From positions 1 through 7,427 of the forward strand of contig CAMWUU010000176.1 of the NCBI GenBank assembly GCA_947177515.1: a DNA stretch of 7,427 bases. Reading direction: 5' to 3'. The DNA is from an uncultured Lachnospiraceae bacterium. GTDB taxonomy: Bacteria > Bacillota > Clostridia > Lachnospirales > Lachnospiraceae. Below the pieces are notes generated by a model that ran no database searches, was not told the DNA's origin, and worked only from the letters and a program-made list of their open reading frames with translations. Each line of letters starts with the position of its first letter. Within the stretch, counting starts at the first letter, position 1. The position numbers and the translations under genes are program-made. Shown here piece by piece: positions 1 to 6,115 of this stretch.

Positions 1-22
1 GATAAGGAGTAAGGGGGAGGCA

Positions 23-616
23 ATGGGGAAAATTATCGGGCTGACCGGCGGGGTTGGCTGTGGGAAATCAACAATTGTGAAATTATTGCAGCAAAATTAC
101 CTATGCCGCGCCATACTAACAGACGATGTCGCCAGGGAACAAATGCTCCCGGGCGGCATTGCCTATCAGCGGGTAGTAGGGGAGTTTGGGAAAAAAATCC
201 TTGCCCCAAACGGCACGGTGGACCGTGCAAAACTTGCCGGGATTGTTTTTGCAGACAGCAAAGCACTCTCAAGGTTAAATGCGCTGACACATCCGCCCGT
301 AACAGAATATGTCCTGCAACAGGTAGAGAAGGAGCGCAAAGAAAACCGATATGATCTTTTGGTTATTGAAACCGCGCTTTTGATTGAAGGGGGATATGAT
401 GCTTTCTGTGATGAAGTCTGGTATGTGCATGCGCCAAAGGAGGAGCGCCGCGGCAGGCTTAAGCGTGCGCGTGGCTATACGGATGAAAAGATTGACAGCC
501 TGTTTGCGCGCCAGCACACAGAAGCCGATTTTTTGGCAGTGGCAACCCATGTGATTAACAATTGTGACGGGCGTGGGGAAGAAGCGCTTCTGGCGGACAT
601 TAAGGAAATTTTATAG
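23..616 (+). CDS. coaE: Dephospho-CoA kinase
   Basis: This cytosolic enzyme phosphorylates the 3'-hydroxyl of the dephospho-CoA ribose with ATP, the last step of coenzyme A synthesis. The 197-residue protein has the usual length for the family. The P-loop GGVGCGKS is at residues 9-16, right after the first beta strand. A TDD motif at 33-35 and LTHP at 88-91 match conserved CoaE substrate-site motifs. The segment ETALLIEGG leads to the DEVWYV strand, followed by an Arg-rich lid (RLKRARG) and a C-terminal VINN motif. The ATG is preceded by a purine-rich site, GGGGGAGG at 13-20, with AAGGAG at 4-9 further out. In Clostridia this gene often follows polA; only 22 bases lie upstream here, so that cannot be seen. 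The identification is secure; promoter and operon partners are unknown. Confidence 0.97.
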   Translation: MGKIIGLTGGVGCGKSTIVKLLQQNYLCRAILTDDVAREQMLPGGIAYQRVVGEFGKKILAPNGTVDRAKLAGIVFADSKALSRLNALTHPPVTEYVLQQVEKERKENRYDLLVIETALLIEGGYDAFCDEVWYVHAPKEERRGRLKRARGYTDEKIDSLFARQHTEADFLAVATHVINNCDGRGEEALLADIKEIL

Positions 617-692
617 AATTTTTTCTGAAAATAGTAGAAATAATACACGATTTATGATAAGATGATTATATTAATATCCTTGGAGGCACAGG

Positions 693-2870
693 ATGGATAA
701 GGGAAAAATACCGGAACAGTTAGTTTTTGGTCTTGATATAGGAACGAGAAGTGTTGTTGGGACGGTCGGCTATAAGCAGAGTGTGGACAGCTTTGTTGTG
801 GTGGCACAGAGTGTCCGCTGCCATGAAACGCGCGCGATGATGGACGGGCAGATCCATGATATTGCGAAAGTGGCCGGGACGATATCGGAAGTGAGAAGGG
901 AACTTGAATACCAGATTGGACGCAAGCTTACCGGAGTGTGTATTGCTGCGGCTGGCAGGGTTTTGAAAACTGTGACAGTTGAGGTTGAGGAAAAGCTTGG
1001 TGACGAGAATTTCCAGGATGAGCGGATCACGGCGGAAACCATCCACTCACTCGAGATGATCGGTGTCGAAAAAGCTTACGAGGTAATCCGGCAGGAAACG
1101 AGGGATGAGAATATAAGTTTTTATTGTGTCGGTTATACGGTAGTTCATTATTATTTGAATAATAATATGATAACTAATCTGGAAGGTCATAAAGGTAATA
1201 GGATTGCGGCACAGATTCTGGCGACATTCCTTCCGCAGGAGGTGATTGACGGGCTGTATGCGGCAACGGAGAAGGCGGGGCTCGAGGTGGATAACCTGAC
1301 ATTAGAGCCAATTGCGGCAATCAATGTGGCGATTCCGGAGAAATTCCGCCTCTTAAATATCGCGCTGGTGGATGTGGGTGCCGGCACCTCCGATATCTGT
1401 ATTACGAAGGAGGGGACGGTCGTTGCCTATGGTATGATCCCGATGGCGGGCGACGCGGTTACGGATGTGATTGTACAGGCCCATCTGGTAGATTTTGCAA
1501 CAGCGGAGGAAATCAAAATTGCCGCTTCCATGCGCAGGAAGGTAATTAATTACAGGGATATCATGGGGATTGCGGCGCAGACGACACCGGAGGATGTATT
1601 TGCTGAAACGGAGGAGAAAGTAGCACAGATTACGGGGCTGGTCGCAGAAAAGATTCTGGAGTTAAACGGCGGTAAGTCGGTCAGTGCGGTTTTTGTGGTC
1701 GGCGGCGGCGGCAAACTCCCGGATTTTGTCCGGATGCTTGCGGAGTGCCTGAAACTTCCTGCGGAGCGTGTGGCGCTGCGCGGCGAGGAGGTACTTGGTG
1801 CTATTACTTTCCCGGAGGATGTAAAGAAAGATCCGATGCTAGTTACACCGATTGGCATCTGCTTAAATTATTATGAGCAGAAGAATAATTTTATTTTTGT
1901 GCAGGTAAATTCTGAGCGGGTCAAACTATATGACAACAGCCGGTTAACCATTGTTGATGCAGCGATCTCGGTTGGTTTCCCGAACGATGGGCTGTTCCCG
2001 AAGCGTGGGACGGCGCTGGAGTTTTTTATAAACGGAGAGAAGCGTATGGTGCGCGGCGAGGAGGGCGAGGCGGCCAATATATTGTTGAATGGGCGGATTG
2101 CGGGAATCAACACGCCGATTGAGGCGAACGATGTAATAGAGATTACTGCGTCCACCGCGGGCGAGGCGGCGCATATGATGGTCGGTGAGCTTGCGGAATA
2201 TAAAAAGTCGATTGAGTTCCTGGTAAATGGAAAGACAATTGTATGCCCGAAATTTGCCCGGGCAAACGGGGAACTTGTTTCGGAATATTACGATATCCAA
2301 ACAGGCGACTGCCTGGAGATACAGGACTTTTATACATTGCGGCAGCTTCTTGATTTTATGGATGTGATGTACCAGGATGGTATTCTTGTAAACCATGTGC
2401 CTGCCGGGGAGGATGAAAAGATTTATGACAAATTCAGTGTGGATTTTGATTTTTCTGAGGGGACTAATGTTATTAAGGCAGTGGTAAAAGAAGAGGAGCC
2501 GCAGGATGTTTTAAAGGAGGAAGACGGGCAGCAGGATGTGGCGGAAGGAACGAAGGCGGATGCCGCTATCGGGAATTCCCAGGAAGAAGGGGATGGAATA
2601 AAGCAGGATGCCCCAGAAAGTGAAAATACGGTTCTTGCAGGATCGGGGACGGTGGCACAGGAGCGCGATCTTAAGATCAGTGTAAATTCTACGCCGGTTG
2701 TATTAAAGGGGAAGAGTGAGTACCGTGTGGTGGATATTCTTGATTTTTACGAGTTCGATGTTTCGACGGCGCACGGCAACAGGGTTGTGATCAAGGTAAA
2801 CGGTGCCCCGTCCGGTTTTTCGACACGGATAGCACACGGCGATTTTGTGGAGCTTTACTGGGAGCAATAA
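693..2870 (+). CDS. FtsA-like actin-fold ATPase with C-terminal beta-grasp-like repeats
   Basis: The N-terminal half (about residues 10-395) is an FtsA/PilM-type actin-fold ATPase. Phosphate-1 is GLDIGTRS at 13-20, phosphate-2 is DVGAGTSD at 227-234, and the adenosine loop is VVGGGGKLP with glycines at 337-340. An SHS2-like 1C region lies between the first two, starting near VCIAAAG and followed by GLEVDNLTLEPIAA just before phosphate-2. At 725 residues it is far longer than FtsA (about 420). The extra C-terminus holds repeats with an NG...GD..E pattern (about 441-485, 507-590, 659-723) and an acidic Glu/Asp/Gln linker at 597-658. The last repeat resembles ThiS/MoaD beta-grasp folds but lacks a terminal Gly-Gly. 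No signal peptide, membrane segment or terminal amphipathic helix is seen. The start is well supported by GGAGG at 682-686, six bases from the ATG. Databases would probably label it cell division protein FtsA, but ftsZ is absent here and the role is unknown. It may be a filament-forming or scaffold ATPase. Confidence 0.85.
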   Translation: MDKGKIPEQLVFGLDIGTRSVVGTVGYKQSVDSFVVVAQSVRCHETRAMMDGQIHDIAKVAGTISEVRRELEYQIGRKLTGVCIAAAGRVLKTVTVEVEEKLGDENFQDERITAETIHSLEMIGVEKAYEVIRQETRDENISFYCVGYTVVHYYLNNNMITNLEGHKGNRIAAQILATFLPQEVIDGLYAATEKAGLEVDNLTLEPIAAINVAIPEKFRLLNIALVDVGAGTSDICITKEGTVVAYGMIPMAGDAVTDVIVQAHLVDFATAEEIKIAASMRRKVINYRDIMGIAAQTTPEDVFAETEEKVAQITGLVAEKILELNGGKSVSAVFVVGGGGKLPDFVRMLAECLKLPAERVALRGEEVLGAITFPEDVKKDPMLVTPIGICLNYYEQKNNFIFVQVNSERVKLYDNSRLTIVDAAISVGFPNDGLFPKRGTALEFFINGEKRMVRGEEGEAANILLNGRIAGINTPIEANDVIEITASTAGEAAHMMVGELAEYKKSIEFLVNGKTIVCPKFARANGELVSEYYDIQTGDCLEIQDFYTLRQLLDFMDVMYQDGILVNHVPAGEDEKIYDKFSVDFDFSEGTNVIKAVVKEEEPQDVLKEEDGQQDVAEGTKADAAIGNSQEEGDGIKQDAPESENTVLAGSGTVAQERDLKISVNSTPVVLKGKSEYRVVDILDFYEFDVSTAHGNRVVIKVNGAPSGFSTRIAHGDFVELYWEQ

Positions 2871-2915
2871 TATTTAGTCCCGGACATCCGAAGCTGGATG
2901 ATGATATTTGTGTAG

Positions 2916-2921
2916 TATAAT
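2916..2921 (+). promoter_or_regulatory. Possible -10 element upstream of the MBL nuclease gene
   Basis: A perfect TATAAT hexamer sits in the 145-base gap between the FtsA-like gene and the nuclease gene, about 95 bases before the nuclease ATG. No recognisable -35 hexamer is found 16-18 bases upstream, so it would need an activator or may be chance. If real, the leader would be about 85-90 bases long and the nuclease would have its own transcript. Confidence 0.27.
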
Positions 2922-3003
2922 CTGATATTAAACAGGGTGGGGAGATTGGCCTTATGGCGGAAGGAATCTAAGGAAGGTGCGGGGATTAAAAAAACAGATC
3001 GTC

Positions 3004-3010
3004 AGGAGGT
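3004..3010 (+). promoter_or_regulatory. Ribosome binding site fixing the MBL nuclease start
   Basis: AGGAGGT lies five bases upstream of the ATG at 3016. It decides between this ATG and an in-frame GTG at 2977. The GTG would add 13 basic residues unlike the family's N-terminus, and the ribosome site would then lie inside the coding region. Confidence 0.85.
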
Positions 3011-3015
3011 GTTCT

Positions 3016-4608
3016 ATGCAATTAAGATTTATCGGTGCGGATCATGAAGTAACGGGGAGCTGCCATTTTGTTTCAGCTTGTGGGAAAAATTTTTTGCTGG
3101 ACTGTGGCATGGAGCAGGGGGCGGATATCTATGAGAACGCGGAATTGCCGGTTCCGCCGTCAGAAATTGACTATATCTTTCTTTCCCATGCGCATATTGA
3201 CCATTCCGGCCTGATTCCCTACCTCTATGCACATGGTTTTAGGGGGAGTGTGTACGCGACGGAAGCAACAACGGAACTTTGCGACATTATGCTTCGTGAC
3301 AGCGCCCATATCCAGATGTTTGAGGCGGAGTGGCACAACCGCAAGGCAAAGCGTGCAGGGAAGGAAGAATATGTGCCGCTTTATGAATTAAAGGATGCGG
3401 TGGGGGTTATGGAGCATTTTGTCCCTTGCCCGTATAGCAGGGTGATCAATATCTGTGATGGGATAAAAGTCCGTTTTATTGATGTTGGTCATCTTCTTGG
3501 ATCCGCGAGTGTGGAAGTCTGGCTTGAGGAGGGGGATTTAAAGCGCAAAATTGCTTTCTCCGGTGATATCGGCAATTATAACCAGCCGATTATTAAGGAT
3601 CCTGCTTACTTGGATGAAGCGGATATCGTCATTATGGAATCGACCTACGGGGATCGTCTGCACGACCGCAATGCGGATAATGTTGCGGCACTAGCGGCAA
3701 TTATAAAACAGACCTTTGAGAGGGGCGGCAATGTTGTAATCCCGTCATTTGCGGTGGGCAGGACACAGGAGATGCTTTATTTTATCCGCCAGATCAAGCA
3801 GGACAACCTGGTTGAGGGGTTTGAGGATTTTGAAGTTTACATAGACAGCCCGCTTGCGGTGGAAGCAACCAATATTTTCCAGCAAAATGTCGAGGCATGT
3901 TTTGATGAGGAGGCGCTTTCCCTGGTGCGCCAGGGGGTCAACCCGATCCGTTTCCCGGGATTAAAAATTGCGGTTTCGGCGGAAGAATCTAAGGAAATCA
4001 ATTTTAAACCGGAGCCGAAGGTAATTATTTCCGCTTCGGGCATGTGCGAGGCTGGGCGGATCAAGCACCATTTAAAGCATAATCTCTGGCGGCCGGAATC
4101 GACCATCCTCTTTGTTGGCTACCAGGCGAATGGGACACTTGGGCGCGCCATCTATGAGGGCGCTAAAGAAGTGAGGCTCTTTGGCGAAACAATTGAAGTC
4201 AAGGCCAGGATTGAAAAATTTATTGGGATCAGCGGGCATGCGGATAAAGACGGTCTGCTGCGCTGGGTGGATTCTTTTTCCAAAAAGCCGCAGAAAGTCT
4301 TTGTGGTGCATGGGGAAGATTCCGTGACCGAAAACTTTGCCTCCCTTTTGCGCAATGAATACTGCCTTAATGCCATTGCCCCGTTTACCGGATCGGTTTA
4401 TGACCTGGCGGACGGCGGGCTTATCACGGAGGGCAGCCATGTGAGGGTGGAGAAAACATCGAAACAGCCGACCGGTGTATTTGCAAGGCTTCTTGCTGCC
4501 GGCCAGCGCCTGCTTACGGTAATCCGCCACAATGAACACGGCGCAAATAAGGATCTGGCAAAGTTTGCTGACCAGATCAATGCGCTTTGCGAGAAGTGGG
4601 ATCGCTAA
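3016..4608 (+). CDS. MBL-fold/beta-CASP nuclease of the CPSF/YSH1 type (RNA specificity domain)
   Basis: This is probably a zinc-dependent ribonuclease related to the CPSF73/YSH1 family (bacterial TTHA0252 type). Metal ligands are visible in order: HAHIDH at 58-63 (H58, H60, D62, H63), H159 in DVGHLLGS, D184 in FSGDIGN, and H432 in VVHGED. beta-CASP motif A is ESTYG with E208; PSFAVGR follows; ISGHAD at 406-410 supplies H408. VIISASGMCEAGRI and VGYQANGTLGR mark the RNA-specificity region. It has HxHxDH, not the HCHEDH typical of RNase J. At 530 residues it is longer than minimal members: there is an Arg/Lys-rich insertion after the second strand pair (near HNRKAKRAGKEE) and about 70 extra residues at the C-terminus ending in a helical stretch. 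The start is set by AGGAGGT at 3004-3010. It is cytosolic, with no signal peptide. The substrate is not predictable. Its last 32 bases overlap the 3' end of sigG on the other strand. Confidence 0.92.
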   Translation: MQLRFIGADHEVTGSCHFVSACGKNFLLDCGMEQGADIYENAELPVPPSEIDYIFLSHAHIDHSGLIPYLYAHGFRGSVYATEATTELCDIMLRDSAHIQMFEAEWHNRKAKRAGKEEYVPLYELKDAVGVMEHFVPCPYSRVINICDGIKVRFIDVGHLLGSASVEVWLEEGDLKRKIAFSGDIGNYNQPIIKDPAYLDEADIVIMESTYGDRLHDRNADNVAALAAIIKQTFERGGNVVIPSFAVGRTQEMLYFIRQIKQDNLVEGFEDFEVYIDSPLAVEATNIFQQNVEACFDEEALSLVRQGVNPIRFPGLKIAVSAEESKEINFKPEPKVIISASGMCEAGRIKHHLKHNLWRPESTILFVGYQANGTLGRAIYEGAKEVRLFGETIEVKARIEKFIGISGHADKDGLLRWVDSFSKKPQKVFVVHGEDSVTENFASLLRNEYCLNAIAPFTGSVYDLADGGLITEGSHVRVEKTSKQPTGVFARLLAAGQRLLTVIRHNEHGANKDLAKFADQINALCEKWDR

Positions 4609-5377
4609 GGTAGTTTTTCATATTTTTTAATGCGTTCTTTTCAAGACGGCTGACCTGGGCTTGGGAAATATTGATCTCCTCCGCTACCTCCATCTGGGTT
4701 TTACCCTGGAAATAGCGCAGCCGGATAATATGGTTCTCGCGTTCGGGCAGCCGTTTCATGGCTTCTTTCAGGGAAATTTCCTCAATCCAGTTTTCTTCCC
4801 TGTTCTTTTTGTCGCTGACCTGATCCATAATGTAGAGTGCATCCCCGCCCTCCGAGTAGACTGGTTCATAAAGGGATACGGGTGTCTGGACAGCGTCCAT
4901 GGCGTTTACAATATCCTCTTTTGATATTCCTGCCGCGGCGGAAAGTTCCTCTATGGTTGGTTCGCGGTTATTTTCGCGGATAAAGGCTTCCTTGGCATAG
5001 ATAGCACGGTAAGCGTTATCGCGCAGGGAACGTGAAACACGGATGGAATTATTGTCCCTTAAATAACGTCTGATTTCCCCGATAATCATCGGGACAGCAT
5101 AGGTGGAAAAGCGCACGCCCTGGGAGGTATCAAAATTGTCAATTGCTTTCATCAGGCCGATACAGCCGATCTGGAAAAGATCGTCCACGTTTTCGTTGCT
5201 GCTGGAAAAACGTTGGATAATACTTAAGACCAGCCTTAAATTCCCCTCAATATATAGTTCGCGGGCTACCGCGTCGCCGCTTTTAATACGGCGGAATAAT
5301 TCATCTTTTTCTTCGTTGTCAATCAATGGGAGCTTTGCGGTATTTACACCGCAGATTTCAACCTTATACAATGCCAT
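4577..5377 (-). CDS. sigG: RNA polymerase sporulation sigma factor sigma-G
   Basis: This sigma factor directs late transcription in the engulfed forespore (spore-coat-independent genes such as ssp and germination genes in Bacillus). It is assigned to sigma-G by the family's near-invariant N-terminus, KVEICGVNTAKLP at 5-17. Region 2 has NLRLVLSIIQRF, DDLFQIGCIGLMKAIDNFD and FSTYAVPMIIGEIRRYLRD. Region 3 follows. Region 4 contains LPERE at 210-214, GKTQMEVAEE from 225, and the recognition helix ISQAQVSRLEK at 237-247. Length is 266 residues against about 260 in Bacillus. The ATG at 5377 aligns exactly with the family start. Another ATG at 5389 adds MVTG, but its ribosome site (AAAGGA, 5391-5396) is only one base away, against 13 bases for 5377, so neither spacing is ideal. 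A sigma-G-like promoter lies at 5412-5441. It is not beside spoIIGA-sigE, unlike in Clostridium, and its 3' end overlaps the converging nuclease gene by 32 bases. Confidence 0.95.
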   Translation of the reverse strand: MALYKVEICGVNTAKLPLIDNEEKDELFRRIKSGDAVARELYIEGNLRLVLSIIQRFSSSNENVDDLFQIGCIGLMKAIDNFDTSQGVRFSTYAVPMIIGEIRRYLRDNNSIRVSRSLRDNAYRAIYAKEAFIRENNREPTIEELSAAAGISKEDIVNAMDAVQTPVSLYEPVYSEGGDALYIMDQVSDKKNREENWIEEISLKEAMKRLPERENHIIRLRYFQGKTQMEVAEEINISQAQVSRLEKNALKNMKNYLSDPTSRKAH

Positions 5378-5390
5378 ACCAGTTACCATG

Positions 5391-5396
5391 TCCTTT
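5391..5396 (-). promoter_or_regulatory. sigG ribosome binding site
   Basis: AAAGGA on the minus strand is the only purine-rich Shine-Dalgarno-like site ahead of sigG. It is one base from the ATG at 5389 and 13 bases from the family-conserved ATG at 5377. One spacing is too short and the other long, which suggests modest translation or a start that cannot be settled by eye. Confidence 0.6.
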
Positions 5397-5411
5397 CGTT
5401 ACGGTTAAGAA

Positions 5412-5441
5412 AAGAATGCTCTCTTTGCCATAGTTTTATTC
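5412..5441 (-). promoter_or_regulatory. Candidate sigma-G-type forespore promoter for sigG
   Basis: On the minus strand, GAATA at 5441-5437 fits the sigma-G -35 consensus GHATR. It is followed by an 18-base spacer and CATTCTT at 5418-5412, which fits the -10 consensus CATNMTA in all but the last base. Transcription would begin near 5405, about ten bases before the AAAGGA ribosome site, a compact and sensible leader. The consensus is that described for Bacillus subtilis. The same region is a poorer match to the sigma-F consensus, because GG at the -10 is missing. Confidence 0.6.
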
Positions 5442-5501
5442 GCATTTTTTTATCTTTAAAATGGTAATTTTTTCCATATCGTCTTATTTTTTTGAATTAT
5501 C

Positions 5502-5545
5502 AAAAGAATTGAGGAAAATATTAAAAAATTGTAAAAATCACAAAA
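5502..5545 (+). promoter_or_regulatory. Roughly phased A-tracts upstream of the antiporter promoter
   Basis: Runs of four to six A lie at 5502-5505, 5515-5518, 5523-5528, 5533-5537 and 5542-5545. The last four are centred 8.5-9.5 bases apart, near one helical turn. The two closest to the promoter fall where an UP element would contact the alpha subunit of RNA polymerase. Such spacing usually gives intrinsic DNA curvature; its effect here is inferred. Confidence 0.4.
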
Positions 5546-5553
5546 TCCATAGA

Positions 5554-5582
5554 TTGACATGCTTGGTGCAAATTGCTAAAAT
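5554..5582 (+). promoter_or_regulatory. Sigma-A promoter of the Mrp/Mbh-like antiporter operon
   Basis: The -35 is TTGACA (5554-5559), a perfect match, followed by a 17-base spacer and a -10 of TAAAAT (5577-5582). TG at 5574-5575 makes it an extended -10. Transcription should start near 5589, giving a leader of about 35 bases before mnhE. It is the best housekeeping promoter in the window and implies vegetative expression, in contrast to the divergent forespore gene sigG. Confidence 0.8.
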
Positions 5583-5623
5583 GAATTGGCGTAAAAAATG
5601 GCGAAGGAGAGGAAGGGTTGCGG

Positions 5624-6115
5624 ATGCTGGTGCTTTTTTTTGTTTTGTGGGTTATATTTAACGGCAGGCTGACAGTGGAGATTGCGGCCTTCGGGGTGGT
5701 AGTAGCCGTTCTTTTGTTCTGTTTTGTCTGTAGATTTATGGATTACAGCTTGAAAAAAGAGCTGCGTGTGTACCGTAATATCCTGCGTGGGGCTTCTTAT
5801 CTGTTGTTGCTTTTGGTGGAAATCTTCAAAGCCAATTACAGTGTGATTCGCCTGATTGTATCCCCGAAATATGAGATCGAACCAAAGCTTATTAAATTTA
5901 AGGTTGATTTAAAAAGTGATACCCTGCGCGCAGTTCTTGCGGATTCCATTACGCTTACGCCCGGGACAATTACCGTGATGCTCAAGGAAAATGAATATCT
6001 TGTGCACTGCCTGGACAAAGATATGGCAGTGGGGATGGAGGACTTAGAGTTTGTGAGAAGGCTTGAGGAATTTGAGCGTGGCGGGAAGGGGGAAGATAAT
6101 GGAACAGGTTTGTGA
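5624..6115 (+). CDS. mnhE: Cation/proton antiporter subunit E (MrpE/MnhE/MbhA family)
   Basis: This is a small membrane subunit of Mrp-type Na+(K+)/H+ antiporters, needed for assembly or activity of the multi-subunit complex. It has 163 residues, normal for the family. Hydrophobic segments lie at about 1-12 (LVLFFVLWVIF), 18-36 and 52-78. The cytosolic C-terminus carries the family hallmark ITLTPGTITV at 109-118 followed by YLVHCLD. The phrase FKANYSVIRLI preceding the soluble part is also typical. The ATG at 5624 has AGGAAGGG at 5610-5617, six bases away. A TTG at 5618, eight bases from AGGAG, would add two residues and cannot be excluded. It is first in the operon behind the 5554-5582 promoter. 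Its 3' end overlaps mnhF by 17 bases, so translation is probably coupled. A run of eight T (5634-5641) lies in the first codons. Confidence 0.92.
   Translation: MLVLFFVLWVIFNGRLTVEIAAFGVVVAVLLFCFVCRFMDYSLKKELRVYRNILRGASYLLLLLVEIFKANYSVIRLIVSPKYEIEPKLIKFKVDLKSDTLRAVLADSITLTPGTITVMLKENEYLVHCLDKDMAVGMEDLEFVRRLEEFERGGKGEDNGTGL

Noticed and set aside
1..12. Possible 3' end of an upstream gene (GAT AAG GAG TAA in frame 1)
   Set aside because: Only three codons are visible before the stop. polA is a common neighbour of coaE in Clostridia, but nothing here identifies it, and frame 3 also has a stop at once.
617..692. Promoter or terminator between coaE and the FtsA-like gene
   Set aside because: The gap is AT-rich with TATGAT (653-658) and TATATT (667-672), but neither has a matching -35 at 16-18 bases, and the TTTTC-T-GAAAA palindrome cannot form a stable hairpin.
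1944..2396. 150-codon open frame on the minus strand inside the FtsA-like gene
   Set aside because: It lies wholly opposite a well-supported gene, has no recognisable motifs, and its composition is what the complement of the coding strand would give.
2885..2900. Small stem-loop CATCC-GAAGCT-GGATG after the FtsA-like gene
   Set aside because: A five-base stem with no following T-run is not a convincing terminator.
2954..2971. Five-codon mini reading frame (ATG to TAA) in the nuclease leader
   Set aside because: No well-spaced ribosome site and a length common by chance.
2977..3015. Upstream GTG start for the MBL nuclease
   Set aside because: It would add 13 basic residues and place the strong AGGAGGT inside the gene; the ATG at 3016 has ideal spacing and starts exactly at the family's first strand.
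4072..4539. 155-codon open frame antisense to the nuclease
   Set aside because: Shadow of the coding strand; no motif, no ribosome site seen.
4589..4618. GCGA/TCGC repeat followed by a T-run at the sigG-nuclease junction as a terminator
   Set aside because: A four-base stem with a nine-base loop, a gap before the T-run, and location within both genes' ends make it too weak.
5461..5661. 66-codon plus-strand open frame in the sigG-mnhE intergenic region
   Set aside because: It covers the A-tracts and the antiporter promoter, then enters mnhE in another frame; its protein is low complexity with no ribosome site.
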